A stretch of DNA of 64,000 nucleotides. Origin: Cydia pomonella. Lineage: Eukaryota; Arthropoda; Insecta; Lepidoptera; Tortricidae. How positions within the stretch are numbered: position 1 is the stretch's first letter; each line of letters begins with the position of its first letter. The notes below the pieces were generated by a model that saw nothing but the letters and a program-made list of their open reading frames with translations, did not search any database and was not told the DNA's origin. This document shows positions 1 through 10,013 of the stretch, one piece after another. The DNA is taken from assembly GCF_033807575.1 (NCBI RefSeq), contig NC_084704.1, forward strand, positions 34,015,968-34,079,967. Direction: 5' to 3'. The position numbers and the translations under genes are program-made.

Positions 1-2
1 TC

Positions 3-107
3 GCGCCAACCGCTACGCCAGACCTCGCCGCTCTAGTGGCGCAGCTCGCCGCGGTAGCCCAGGCGCTCACTGCCGCCCTACACTCCACGCAGCAAAGAGC
101 TAGCTAA
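3..107 (+). CDS. C-terminal end of LINE ORF1 (partial, cut by window start)
   Basis: An open frame enters from the window edge and ends at a TAA at 105-107. Its 34 residues are Ala/Leu-rich and helix-like (core PDLAALVAQLAAVAQALTAA). The Jockey ORF2 frame is already open at 58, so the two frames overlap by about 50 nt. That is the usual arrangement for ORF1 (a nucleic-acid-binding protein) and ORF2 in Jockey-type LINEs. No zinc knuckle is visible because only the last codons are present. The assignment rests mainly on position. Confidence 0.4.
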   Translation, partial: APTATPDLAALVAQLAAVAQALTAALHSTQQRAS

Positions 108-2817
108 GCTGCGTGTAGTATACTGGAACGCGCAGAGCCTGCGCTACAAGATCGGGCTGCTCCGCGAGTTCCTGAAATCGCAAGATGTGGACGTGATGCT
201 GGTGTCCGAAACACATCTGCGAGAAGACGCTGCCCTGAAGATCCCCGGGTACCTGGTCTACCGCAAAGACGAGGTACAGCAGAACGGCACGCCATACCGG
301 GGACTCGCAGTCATAGTCCGGAGGTCCATCGTCCACCAGCCGGTGGAATACCAGCCCCTCGACTCCTTTTACGCCTTAGGAGTCGACATCCGAGTCTCGG
401 GCCACGATCTCCGACTATACGCCATATATAGACCAGCGAGTGCCATCGGCACCCTCACAGCAGACCTGCGAAAGCTTCTCAGTCCCAACATGCCGACCAT
501 CATGGCTGGGGACTGGAATGCCAAGCACCCGGCGTGGCACGCTGCAAGGCAGGACACAGCTGGCCGCACCATCTACCAAGCCGCCGTGGACCACAACTTC
601 GATGTGTCCGGTCCCGAAGAGCCGACACGTCACGACGTCGCGCACGGCACCGCCGACATTATTGACTTTGTGGTCCACAAGAACATTGCCGCCACCATGC
701 ACCAGGAGGTCCTCCCAGACCTCCCGTCGGACCACCGCCCGGTACTGCTGGTCCTGGAAGACATGCCAATCCGGGCTTTCACCGCCAGAACAAGACGCCG
801 AGTCTGCTGGGAGACATACGCCGAAGCCATGGAGGGGAAACCCCAGACCATGGCGGTCTCCACAGCAGAAGAAGTGGAGATAGCAGCCAACACCATCTCC
901 TCCAACATCCAGGACGCGCTCAACACAGCCACGCACACCATCCAGAGTGACGGGAGGCGCCCCCTCTTGCCACAAAGGATCTTGGACATGATAAAGCGGA
1001 AGCACGTCCTGAGGAGAAGATGGCAGACCACTAGATGCCCCACACTGCGAGCAGAACTCAACACGCTCGTCAGGAAAGTGCAGAAGGAGCTTCGAGACCA
1101 TGCAGCGGAGAGCTGGGAGAGTCACATCGCGTCCATAGGCGGTGATGTCCCCTCCATCCACCGTCTATGCCGACAACTCGGCACGACGCGAGAGTCGACT
1201 CGCCCGCTCAAAGACGCGACCGGACAACCCAAGTACAAGGCAGAGGACAGGGCGGAGATCTTTGCCGAGTGCTTGGGCACCCAGTTCCGGCCCAACCCCA
1301 TTCAAGACCATGAACATCAACAAGAAGTCGAACAACACCTGGAGAGGTACCTAGAGCAACCGCTGGAGTCAGATGAAGATCCGGTCTTCTTCTCACCCGG
1401 CCAAGTGCAGCGAGTCCTCAGGCGCTGCAAACCAAGGAAAGCCCCGGGCCCTGACTCGATCCCGAACGCGGCGCTAAGTCACCTGCCACTACGCTCCATA
1501 GTGGCGGTGACTCGCCTGTTCAACGGGGTCATGCGCTCGGGACACTACCCGACAGCCTGGAAACTTGGTCGGGTGATCATGCTGCCCAAACCAGGCAAGG
1601 ACAGAGGGAGACCGGAGAGCTACAGGCCGATTACCTTGCTCAGCACCCTCTCCAAGGTGTTCGAGCGGCTTCTGTTGGGACGGCTCCAGCCCTACATCGA
1701 GCCTAGGCCGGAACAGTTCGGTTTCCGCGACGGGCACTCCACGTCTCTGCAGCTCACCAGAGTGCTCCACTTTATGGCGGCGGCACTAAACAAGAAGGAG
1801 CACACCGCAGCCGTCTGTTTAGACATGGAGAAGGCCTTTGACAGGGTGTGGCACGAGGGGCTTGTGTACAAACTGTCGAAGACCCAAGCACCCCGACGCA
1901 TCGTTCAGGTCGTGGCTTCATTCCTGACCGAGCGCCGCTTTGCAGTCGCAGTCGAGGACGCAGTCTCCAGGGAGCGCCCGATCCACGCGGGCGTACCTCA
2001 GGGCAGCGTCCTATCTCCTGCCTGCTACGCGCTGTACACCGACGACTTCCCGGTCGTGGGAGACGTCAAGCTGGGCCTCTACGCGGACGACGCGGCCCTC
2101 TTCGCCGCGTCCATGAACCCTACGCACGCCGCGAAGAAACTCCAGAGGTCCCTTGACGCCCTCCCCGACTGGCTCTCCAGGTGGAGGATGTCGGTGAACG
2201 TCGGCAAGACGCAGGCGCTGCTAACCGGCTTTACCAATAAGCCCCCCCCGCCTCTTCGCCTACTCGGAGAAGCCGTGCCATGGATGCCGCAGGTCAAGTA
2301 CCTTGGAGTGACACTTGACCGGCGGCTAACAATGAAGCCGCACGTCGACGAAGTGGTCCGGCGCGTGAAAACAGCACGCACCCTGCTCCGTCCAGTGCTC
2401 TGCAGCAACCTCCCCCGCCGCACGAAGCTGGGGATATACAAGACCTACATTCGGTCCCGCCTGACGTACGCAGCTCCTGCCTGGTACGCCATGACGGCTG
2501 AGACACACAAAAAGAGACTGCGTGCGCAGGAGAATGCGGCCCTTCGCACTATAGTCAACGCCCCCCGCTTCGTGCGCAACATTGACATCCAGCGCGGGCT
2601 GAAATGGCAGAGCCTGGACACCTTCATCAGCCAACTATCGAGCAAAATGTTCGAGCGCGCCGACCACTCGCGACACCTCCATCTGCAGGGCATCGCGCCA
2701 CTCCACGCACGCCCCCCGGACAACCGCCGACAGCGCCAGCTCCCCAGGACACTGGTGCCAGTAGCCGCAGGAGACGAGGAAGACCGCAGCAGCCAGACGG
2801 AGTCCGCAAACCCGTAA
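58..2817 (+). CDS. Jockey-like LINE ORF2: endonuclease plus reverse transcriptase
   Basis: This is the retrotransposition enzyme of a non-LTR element: it nicks the target and copies the element RNA at the nick. The frame opens after a stop at 55-57. No ATG lies upstream of the endonuclease motif LRVVYWNAQS (from 109), so initiation is unclear; overlap with ORF1 suggests reinitiation or a frameshift. The first ~230 residues are an AP-endonuclease-like domain with VSETHL, AGDWNAKH and a terminal SDH (727-735). The reverse transcriptase follows, with YRPITLLSTLSKV, LDMEKAFDRVW, GVPQGSVLSP and YADD (2080-2091). No RNase H follows; the tail is basic and Pro/Arg-rich. It is uninterrupted and GC-rich, unlike the AT-rich surroundings. 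About 900 residues fits the Jockey clade. Confidence 0.9.
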   Translation, partial: PRRSLPPYTPRSKELAKLRVVYWNAQSLRYKIGLLREFLKSQDVDVMLVSETHLREDAALKIPGYLVYRKDEVQQNGTPYRGLAVIVRRSIVHQPVEYQPLDSFYALGVDIRVSGHDLRLYAIYRPASAIGTLTADLRKLLSPNMPTIMAGDWNAKHPAWHAARQDTAGRTIYQAAVDHNFDVSGPEEPTRHDVAHGTADIIDFVVHKNIAATMHQEVLPDLPSDHRPVLLVLEDMPIRAFTARTRRRVCWETYAEAMEGKPQTMAVSTAEEVEIAANTISSNIQDALNTATHTIQSDGRRPLLPQRILDMIKRKHVLRRRWQTTRCPTLRAELNTLVRKVQKELRDHAAESWESHIASIGGDVPSIHRLCRQLGTTRESTRPLKDATGQPKYKAEDRAEIFAECLGTQFRPNPIQDHEHQQEVEQHLERYLEQPLESDEDPVFFSPGQVQRVLRRCKPRKAPGPDSIPNAALSHLPLRSIVAVTRLFNGVMRSGHYPTAWKLGRVIMLPKPGKDRGRPESYRPITLLSTLSKVFERLLLGRLQPYIEPRPEQFGFRDGHSTSLQLTRVLHFMAAALNKKEHTAAVCLDMEKAFDRVWHEGLVYKLSKTQAPRRIVQVVASFLTERRFAVAVEDAVSRERPIHAGVPQGSVLSPACYALYTDDFPVVGDVKLGLYADDAALFAASMNPTHAAKKLQRSLDALPDWLSRWRMSVNVGKTQALLTGFTNKPPPPLRLLGEAVPWMPQVKYLGVTLDRRLTMKPHVDEVVRRVKTARTLLRPVLCSNLPRRTKLGIYKTYIRSRLTYAAPAWYAMTAETHKKRLRAQENAALRTIVNAPRFVRNIDIQRGLKWQSLDTFISQLSSKMFERADHSRHLHLQGIAPLHARPPDNRRQRQLPRTLVPVAAGDEEDRSSQTESANP

Positions 2818-3345
2818 AGCCGCTGATAGGCTGCCTCAAAACCAAAGCCATGATCGGCACTCATGAGTGGCCATCACGGCCAATCATGGCCAATCACGGC
2901 CAATCGAAGCCACAGCTCTAGATGAGCACAGAAGGACCCTCCCGTTGTAACGGGAGGCGAAAACCAACCGCCAAAAATCCCCCACAGGGATGGAAAGGCC
3001 ACTCACCCTCACAACAAATGGGGTGTGAAAGAAATACTCGACCGCGCCGCCCAGTACGCTTCCGGCTTCCGCAGCGATCGCACCGGCCGCTCACCCGCGG
3101 TGATGACGTCACGTAACAAGCTGACACAAAACGCTATTTTCATAGCGACCACAATTTTATCCTGTTTCTAGTCAATCGACCGACAAGTCAATCATACAAA
3201 GTGTGTTTGTGTCAACTTATTCCTATCCTATAGCTAGGCACCCTATAGCTATTTTATTTAGTTTTACGCGTTAGGCAATTCTTTCCGGCCCGGGTCTGTA
3301 CCGTCCGAGCATTCGTCTCGGCAGGGGTCCATGCTGTCCGTAACA
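2818..3345 (+). mobile_element. Probable 3' UTR of the Jockey-like LINE
   Basis: The GC-rich composition continues past the ORF2 stop for about 500 bp and then drops sharply to AT-rich DNA near 3345. Near 2870-2905 a ~10-bp motif (ATCACGGCCA and variants) repeats about three times. No clear poly-A tail or target duplication was found, so the 3' boundary is approximate. Confidence 0.45.
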
Positions 3346-3638
3346 TTCATATTAATTATATTAAAAAGACCGTGGTTGTACTCGATACATGATTGAACGA
3401 AATCGGCAATTAAAATAACAATTTCAAAACATTTATATCTAAACCGCTATTGAGTGAAATATTACACTAATAATCCACTTTTTTTTATTTAAATAATTTT
3501 CTTATTATTCCCTTGCCCAGGCCCAGTAACATGCGACAGTGCTATCTCATTTACTCCGATACAAATAGACAGTGTGCGCGCTTTAGGTATTGACAGCCTC
3601 TTAAGTGAACGTCATAATTTCATAGAATTTTGACGTTT

Positions 3639-3870
3639 AAAATAACCCGTGCACCGTCTGGGCTATCAAAATAACCCGTGCACCGTCTGGGCTATCAAAA
3701 TAACCCGTGCACCGTCTGGGCTATCAAAATAACCCGAGCACCGTCTGGGCTATCAAAATAACCCGTGCACCGTCTGGGCTATCAAAATAACCCGTGCACT
3801 GTCTGGGCTATCAAAATAACCCGTGCACCGTCTGGGCTATCAAAATAACCCGTGCACCGTCTGGGCTATC
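3639..3870. repeat. 29-bp tandem repeat, 8 copies
   Basis: Eight head-to-tail copies begin at 3639, 3668, 3697, 3726, 3755, 3784, 3813 and 3842, exactly 29 bp apart. Each starts AAAATAACCCG and ends TGGGCTATC. Copy 4 has GAGC for GTGC and copy 6 has CACTG for CACCG; the others are identical. There are no spacers, so this is a minisatellite and not a CRISPR array. Confidence 0.95.
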
Positions 3871-4141
3871 AAAATCGCTGCCAACTTATCTTTTGACTCT
3901 ACCCCGGGTTCATATATGTATATAAAAACCGATTCTTAACCTTTTCGACGCCATGTCAAATCAAATCATCATCATCATCAAAAAGCTGTCACTCGGACGC
4001 CACATCAGCGCCACCGAAGTGTCAAAACTGAAATTGAACTTTATGCATATGCACGTCACGTAGGTCTATGTTGCTCTGTGGTCAGTGACGGATTAATCCG
4101 TCTTCGGCGTTGGACCTACGGTGCGGATATTTGCTTTAGTA

Positions 4142-4348
4142 GGAGGGTCCACACAGAGCGAATATACGCGCGAGGCAATTTCCTAGCGCACAAAACGGCC
4201 AGCTTAGACGTGTTTAGGCCGGTGCGCTCAGGCGAGGAACCCGCGCGCCGCCTCGTCCGAATCACGTCTATTCTAAACTGGCCGTTTTGTGCGCGAGGAA
4301 ATTGCCTCGCGCGTATTATGATCGCTCTGCCTGGACCCGCCTGTTGGC
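4142..4348. mobile_element. Foldback MITE with ~60-bp inverted arms
   Basis: The left arm (about 4142-4215) and right arm (about 4275-4348) are inverted copies sharing GGGTCCA, CAGAGCGA and a 35-bp GC-rich core starting CGCGCGAGGCAATTTCCT. That core has a single mismatch (TAGC versus TCGC). There is no coding capacity; it looks like a non-autonomous DNA element. The outer ends are approximate. Confidence 0.8.
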
Positions 4349-4359
4349 GTCAAAAGGGC

Positions 4360-4765
4360 AATGCAAATTAGCAGCTGTTGCAAAACTGTTGTTAGCGACT
4401 GCGAAATGTTTTAGCAACTGCAACAAAGATATAGTTTTGTTGCCTAATACATGTACAATTAGCAATAGTAACAAAGTATTTGTCCACTACAACTAAGAAT
4501 TATTAGCTGTCACAGCTAACAACTATGTCTAATAAAATTTCGTTGGTACCAATAAATCAATTAGCTATAGTTGCTAATCAATTAGTAGCGGTAGCAAATG
4601 ATTTGAAATTCGTTTAGCTAAATATCATTAGCAAGGGTAGCTAACTGGTTTTAGTTGCTATAGAAAAGGCTTTGTTACATTTGCTAAGAAATTGTTTGCA
4701 CCAGCAAAGGAAATTTCAGCAAAGCGAGTTTAGCTACCACAACTAAATCACTTTTTTCCGTGTAG
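4360..4765. repeat. Degenerate array of TTAGC/GCTAA motifs
   Basis: Over ~400 bp, short words such as TTAGCAACTG, GTTAGC, TTAGCTA and their complements (TTGCTAA, TAGCTAAC) recur every 15-25 bp without an exact period. It lies directly between two foldback elements. It may be the body of a larger, decayed repeat; its function is unknown. Confidence 0.5.
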
Positions 4766-4795
4766 TGTAGTCGCGGAAGCGTGCTTTGGCGTCCC

Positions 4796-4927
4796 TGAGG
4801 GCCTACTGTGAAAAACGAAATTCGTCGATTGCGGGCATTTTTCTCTGTGACAATAAGTACGTCTTCGTGAGAGTAAAAGATAAAGATCCCCGCAATTTGC
4901 GAATTTCGGTGTTCGCGGTAGGCCCTC
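4796..4927. mobile_element. Foldback MITE with GAGGGCCTAC ends
   Basis: The arms at about 4797-4840 and 4880-4926 are imperfect inverted copies: GAGGGCCTAC...CGAAATTCG...ATTGCGGG on the left, its complement on the right. No open frame is inside. Confidence 0.75.
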
Positions 4928-5373
4928 TGGGGCCTCGGCCTATAGCGTGGAGGCGGCAAACAGAGGGGTTTTTAGTGGGTACACCATGGGTAGGGAGTCC
5001 CACATAACCACCGGGGCTCATCCCCACGCTTCGGTAGTATGCGTAACGCATTTTCCCCTATTAAAAAAAAAGGTTAGGATAGTCTTAAAACTTTCAGTGC
5101 TATGCATTACGCAACCCTGCAGTGTCAGGGAGCTGGCCGCGGAACCGTCACTTCAAAAATATGTTATCGGGGATCCCGAGCACGTACCATGCATAGCCAT
5201 CTCGCTCACTCTTACTCAGTGCGAGTGAGAGAAGAACACGGGGCTAAACTACATTCACCTACCATACCATACCATTTTTAGCGATTAATATATCGAGAAG
5301 TCATAAAAAATCCAGTGGTAATTTTTTTTACCTATAGGTTTTTTATAATTTTCTCTTGTTTTTTCTCCCGCAG
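4928..5373. other. Probable intron upstream of the GPCR TM7 exon
   Basis: I see no coding exon or recognisable repeat here. The last ~30 bases form a T/C-rich tract ending in CCCGCAG, the splice acceptor for the exon at 5374. Confidence 0.4.
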
Positions 5374-5481
5374 ATGGTGCGCACCCTGCGCTATATATGC
5401 CTGGTGAACGTCTACATATATACGGCTGTCAATCCCATTCTGTACAGCCTCATGTCCCGCAAGTTCTCACGAGCGTTCAAG
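5374..5481 (+). CDS. Class A GPCR, exon encoding transmembrane helix 7
   Basis: The exon is bounded by a polypyrimidine tract plus CAG (ending 5373) and by the donor GTAAGA (5482). It is 108 nt, both borders in phase 0, giving 36 residues. The peptide contains YIYTAVNPILYSLMSRKFS: a hydrophobic helix with the class A NPxxY motif (NPILY), followed by the short basic helix 8. The receptor sits in the plasma membrane and activates G proteins; NPxxY belongs to its activation switch. The NPILYxLMS pattern resembles peptide-hormone receptors, but the ligand cannot be named from one exon. It joins in frame to the tail exon at 10014. Earlier exons lie upstream of the window or were not recognised. 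The exon is partly duplicated just downstream. Confidence 0.85.
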
Positions 5482-5787
5482 GTAAGACATTATGCGTATA
5501 AGAGCCACAGATTCCTCACCACTGGATAGATCATTAAGCACATAAACCTAGCCGCTACTTTGCGCTATATATGCCTAGTGAACGTCTACATATATACGGC
5601 TGTCAATCCCATTCTGTACAGCCTCATGTCTCGCAAGTTCTCACGAGCGTTCAAGGTAACACATTATGCTTATAAGAGCCACAGATTCCTCACTACTGGA
5701 TAGATCATTAAACACAAACTTAGCCGCTACTTCGCGCTACATATGCCTAGTGAACGTTTACATATATACGGCTGTCAATCCCATCCC
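5388..5787 (+). repeat. Local tandem duplication of the GPCR TM7 exon (pseudo-exons at 5562 and 5734)
   Basis: The stretch starting GCGCTATATATGCC inside the TM7 exon recurs at 5562 and 5734, spacings of 174 and 172 bp. Copy 2 (5562 to about 5655) covers the rest of the exon and a GT donor. Copy 3 stops after the NP codons at about 5787. Each copy carries the same ~70 bp of intron before it (ending AGCCGCTACTT). Neither extra copy has an adjacent in-phase AG acceptor or the first five codons, so they should not be spliced in normally. All coding differences among copies are synonymous. Confidence 0.85.
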
Positions 5788-5961
5788 ACAAACGCAAACA
5801 TTTGTTATAATTGTCACCAACATGCAGACTAAAAAATCATTGGGCCACCCTGTAATTATTAGCGCTCTTGGAGGGCCTCATTTGAACGGTGCGCTCGACA
5901 TTTGGGCTGTTACGACATTCACAAGTAGTACTGCACAGGAGAATATCAGAGAGTAGATGAT

Positions 5962-6140
5962 CAGGGCCGGATTTAGGGGAGGGCAACCGGGGCTATAGCC
6001 CCGGGGCCTCCACAAAAGAGTGGCCCCCACAATAGACTTCGGAAAATTTACTATTTTATTTGGAAAATAATTTGGGGCCAGGGCGGGGCGCCTCCACTCC
6101 TTTATTCCCCGAGGCCTCCAGACCTCTAAATCCGGCATTG
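5962..6140. mobile_element. hAT-type MITE with 8-bp target duplication
   Basis: The termini are CAGGGCCGGATTTAG and the inverted CTAAATCCGGCATTG. The flanks are TAGATGAT (5954-5961) and TAGATAAT (6141-6148), an 8-bp duplication with one change, as produced by hAT transposases. The element is 179 bp and non-coding. An 86-codon frame crossing it on the minus strand is incidental. Confidence 0.85.
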
Positions 6141-6765
6141 TAGATAATATTGCTAAGTACAGTGTGATATAGTTTTATCATTGTGATATCACAATTGATG
6201 TCCTTAACGCATGATTTGTTCTCTTTCTCGTTTACAAAATGATATGTATTTTAACGTTAATATTAAATAGGATAATTTATTGGATAAATATATGTTTTTT
6301 TTTTTACTTTTAAACTAAATCTAAAAACAAATAAAACTAATCTTAAATAAACTGCCTGATGCCATAAAAAATTTAGAAAGTGATAAAACATTTTTTTAAA
6401 TCATAAAGTCTCTTTTATTAAAAAAATGTTACTACTCATTGAATGAATATTTAAATGATAACTTAGAGGATGAAATAATATCGATTAGTTAATATTTAAA
6501 CAATACATTTTAGCCCATCTAATGTTAAAGTAAATACACATTGTCGTAGTTGTTAATTTAGTACATAAGAAAATTGCTGTGCCCTAACAGGGTATCATGT
6601 ACTGACTGTAGTTTATATAACATCTGTATACAATGAACATGATTGCAATAAATAAATTGAATTGAATTGAATTAAACAGGGACAGGTTTATAAAAATACT
6701 TCAAACTAAATTGACTCCAAACTATGCATAAATTTACTACAAACTAGGGCCGACACCTACCCGGC
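6141..6765. other. AT-rich intronic sequence
   Basis: This part of the GPCR intron is A/T-rich with a short GAATT-type run near 6660. I see no exon, RNA gene or clear element in it. Confidence 0.4.
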
Positions 6766-7125
6766 ATATACCGGGTATGGTCTTTACCACGAGCAAAAAA
6801 TTTAACTGGAGGCTGTACTCCTCAAACTGACTAAGATTTGTTCAGAGACTTTTAAAAATAACTTGTATTTTGATTTTTAGCACACTTTAAAGTTTATTTC
6901 TAGACGCAATGCATTGCAAATTTTGTTAAGTTTAAAGCGTGACAAGCAACGTCAAAATTACATTTCAGACGGCGTTCATTGATTGATTTAATTTGTATGA
7001 AAAAGTGGATGCAGAAAGACTTCCTAATTTTTAAAAGTTATTGAACAACATTGTCATCGTTTGAGGAGTATAACTAATCTATGTTTAAAGTATTTGCTCG
7101 TGTTACAGGCCATACCCGGTATATT
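6766..7125. mobile_element. Non-autonomous DNA element with ATATACCGGGTATGG termini
   Basis: The left end (ATATACCGGGTATGG... CACGAGCAAA... TACTCCTCAAAC, 6766-6830) is matched by its inverted counterpart at about 7060-7125. The ~230-bp interior is AT-rich and non-coding. Confidence 0.7.
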
Positions 7126-7267
7126 TATAGTATCATGATGGCGTTTTTGGATAGGTGAGATTCCCCTCTGCTGCAGCGGTGGACAAAATTCCACACTGTA
7201 GCAAAATAAATATGTAGGTTAAAATTAGTATGTAATTCCAATAACACTATTTTATAAGTAAATGTAA

Positions 7268-7606
7268 CCAAAGAGAATTAAAAAGACCAAGAGTGCTCAC
7301 TTCATACAACGGTTTTGTTACTAAAAATACTATTATTTTCGTAGTCTACATCTAGCGTCGAGTAGCGGAACTCTCAGTACTGCTACTCGACAATAAATAT
7401 CGCGGCAAACAAAAAGTCTAATGCTCAACGATTTTCAGCTAATATTATAACCAGAGTAAGCGTAGGAGTGAGAGTAGAGTTCCGGTTACTCTGGTTATAA
7501 TATTAGCGGTATTCGATGCTAGATGGCGACTACGAAAATAATAAGCTTTTTGGTACCAAAACTGATGTATGGAGTGAGCACTCTATGTATTTCTAATTTC
7601 TCTATG
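7268..7606. mobile_element. Foldback element with long arms and a 22-bp perfect inner palindrome
   Basis: The outer arms match in inverted orientation (AGAGTGCTCACT... TTTTCGTAGTC... CATCTAGC). In the centre, GCTAATATTATAACCAGAGT and its exact complement flank ~25 bp around 7437-7505. A partial copy lies at 52628-52785. Confidence 0.75.
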
Positions 7607-9316
7607 ATGTATCTAACAACTATGGATTTATATCCGAAATAAAATATTTTATTTATTTATTATTACTTATTTATTATTTGTCACTTGAATGTTGTCAATA
7701 GTGCATTGTGAACCAAGGGATGAAGGGCGCTCATTCCTGTCGAGGTATACCGAGACTGAAATGATGCCTTTCACCTGAATTAAACACTCTACTTTTCATT
7801 TTGAATACGTGGATAGTAAAATACACGTATTTTTAATAAGGATAACTAAGTATAAACTTACATAGTACTTCTTAGGGGTACTTTCTAATAACAATTTAGG
7901 TTAAATTAGCGTTATTTATGGAACGGAGTGTTAAATATCGGAACGGAAATGGTCCGATAAATCCATTTAAATTCAATTTTATTGCTAATCGTATAAAAAA
8001 ATAAAAATAAATATACTTGGAATATGAATGAGATGGTCAAGTGCAGGAACGTCTCACTTTCTGCACAATCCATAGAACAACAATGACCCATTTTCAGAAC
8101 ATTAGAAATAAAAAAAATATTTTATTTCAGAATGTGTTAAAATGGGAGCGAAACTTCAACAACATCTAGTGGGTGATATCTATTACGTGCTCGAATATAA
8201 CAGCTCTTTGACGGAACTTTTTTACTTGAAAACTTAGTTTAAGTACCTACTTGAATAAAACAAATTCAGTTAAGAGAATACGGGAGCTGAGATTTAAATA
8301 TTTCAGGTGAATATATCCGTCTCGCTAGCGGAAGCAGCTCCTAAACTACTAGTGCGATGAGGACCACGCCAGGTTAGGCGAAATATCCTGCGTTAAAATC
8401 TCAAAAAACTATACTATAGTAGGTTTTTAAGGATTAGAAGGAAGGCAAACGGTCTTGACGTGTCTTTTTATTAAACAAAACACTTTTGAAAACTAAGTTA
8501 CAGCAAATATGTGACAATTATAAATCATATACGATTATTTACATTCTCCTGCTTTCATAAGTAATTTAAACAAATTTTCATAAAGCGTTTTTCAATTATT
8601 TTCATTAAAAAACATGTCGAGATTGTTCACCTTTTTTCTAACGCTAAAAAAACTTACTATACGTTACATAATTAAAACTTATTTAAGATTTAAATTACTT
8701 CAGACCGCTATACCTATAAAGTTGATACCATACCATACATAAGTGTAGGCACCAACACAAATGATTAGTACATTTATAATAACAAAACTTGCGTGAAACA
8801 CAGACATATTAAATATATTCTGAGTTGAAGGATATGTCAGCTGAGCACCTTCCCGGATTTGAATATTTTTGGTAAATATCTTCGTCGCGCTGATGGGGGC
8901 TGCTCCTAAAATTAGTGCGATAAGGACAACTGCAGCTCAGGCAAAAGATCCTGCGTCATTTTCCTCCTCCAAAACCAATCGAAATGGGAATGGAATAAGA
9001 AAAAAATTTGTGTCTGGTCATTTTGATTTTTGCGTGTTGCCGATTTTGTATGCTAGCGTTTGTTTACGGCGCATTTATTTAGCCGTTTTTGGCGCTGTTT
9101 GAAGTAACGTAGTACGTATACTCGTAAAAACAAAGAATATAAGAGAGTAGAGACTGCACGATCCCACAGTCAAACCGTGTAAACTGTTTTGTGGGACTCC
9201 GTACCTGTTTGAGATGTATGATTTTATGTTAATAATAAATAAATAAAAATAAATAATAATAAATCAATAAAAGCAAAACTTACAGACATAGAGACTGGTA
9301 ATATTGGGTTCATATA
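7607..9316. other. GPCR intron, no gene seen; contains a dispersed duplicated segment
   Basis: No exon is visible in this 1.7 kb. Two related ~95-bp segments occur at about 8305-8400 and 8865-8960 in the same orientation, sharing AGCAGCTCCTAAA, AGTGCGATGAGGAC and ATCCTGCGT with substitutions. The stretch at 8465-8540 also recurs near 14440-14520. Confidence 0.5.
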
Positions 9317-9871
9317 AAAAAAACGGCCAAGTGCAAGTCGGACTTATGAAGGGTTCCGTACCATTTATGACGTATTAAAAAAAACTACTTACTAGATCTC
9401 GTGCAAACCAATTTTCGGTGAAAGTTTGCATGGTAATGTACATCATATATTTTGTTTAGTTATATTATTCTCTTATTTTAGAAGTTACAGGGGGGGGGGG
9501 GGCACACATTTTATCACTTTGGAAGTGTCATTCGCGCAAACTATTCAGTTTAGAAAAAACTGATATTAGAAACCTCAATATCATTTTTGAAGACTTATCC
9601 ATAGATACCCCACACGTATGGGTTTGGTGAAAAAAAAAATTTAAGTGTCAGTTCTAAGAATGGGGAGCCCCCAAAATTTAGCGTTCTTTTTTCTATTTTT
9701 GTGTGAAAATCTTAATACGGTTCACGGAATACATCTACTTACCATGTTTCAACAGTATAGTTCTTATAGTGTCGGAAAAAAGTGGCTGTGACATACGGAC
9801 GGACTGACAGATAGACATGACGAATCCATAAGGGTTCCGTTTTTTGTCATTTGCCTACGGAACCCTAAAAA
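9317..9871. mobile_element. GGTTCCG-type repeat, copy 1
   Basis: It begins with a GGCCAAGTGC...GTCGGAC block and GAAGGGTTCCGTACC, and ends with CTACGGAACCCTAAAAA. Inside are a poly-G run (~9490), GACATACGGACGGAC and a stretch on CACACGTATGGGTTTG. Copies occur at 11951, 24564/29233, 54446 and 55068; shorter relatives lie at 30061 and 61215. Ends are complementary (GGGTTCCGTA/TACGGAACCC). Small frames inside it are repeat translations, not genes. Confidence 0.8.
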
Positions 9872-10013
9872 ATCATCTGAGGCCAAAATGTCAAGAACGT
9901 TTGTATGAAAAAATGACCAGTAAATCCTCTTAAAATAAAAATAAATCCAACTCATGCAAGCCGTGCTGTTTCCAAGACAGATGAACAAATAATAAGGAAC
10001 CTTTTTTTTCCAG

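Noticed and set aside
415..1161. 248-codon antisense ORF opposite the Jockey ORF2
   Set aside because: A shadow frame caused by GC-rich coding sequence; no domain and the plus frame is clearly coding.
3639..3870. CRISPR-like array of 29-bp repeats
   Set aside because: The units are contiguous with no spacers and the DNA is eukaryotic; it is a minisatellite.
5562..5655. Second functional TM7 exon for alternative splicing
   Set aside because: No in-phase AG acceptor precedes it and the first codons are absent; treated as a pseudo-exon.
8869..9102. 77-codon ORF as a host gene
   Set aside because: Its start lies in a dispersed repeated segment, also seen at 8305; no conserved motif or splice context.
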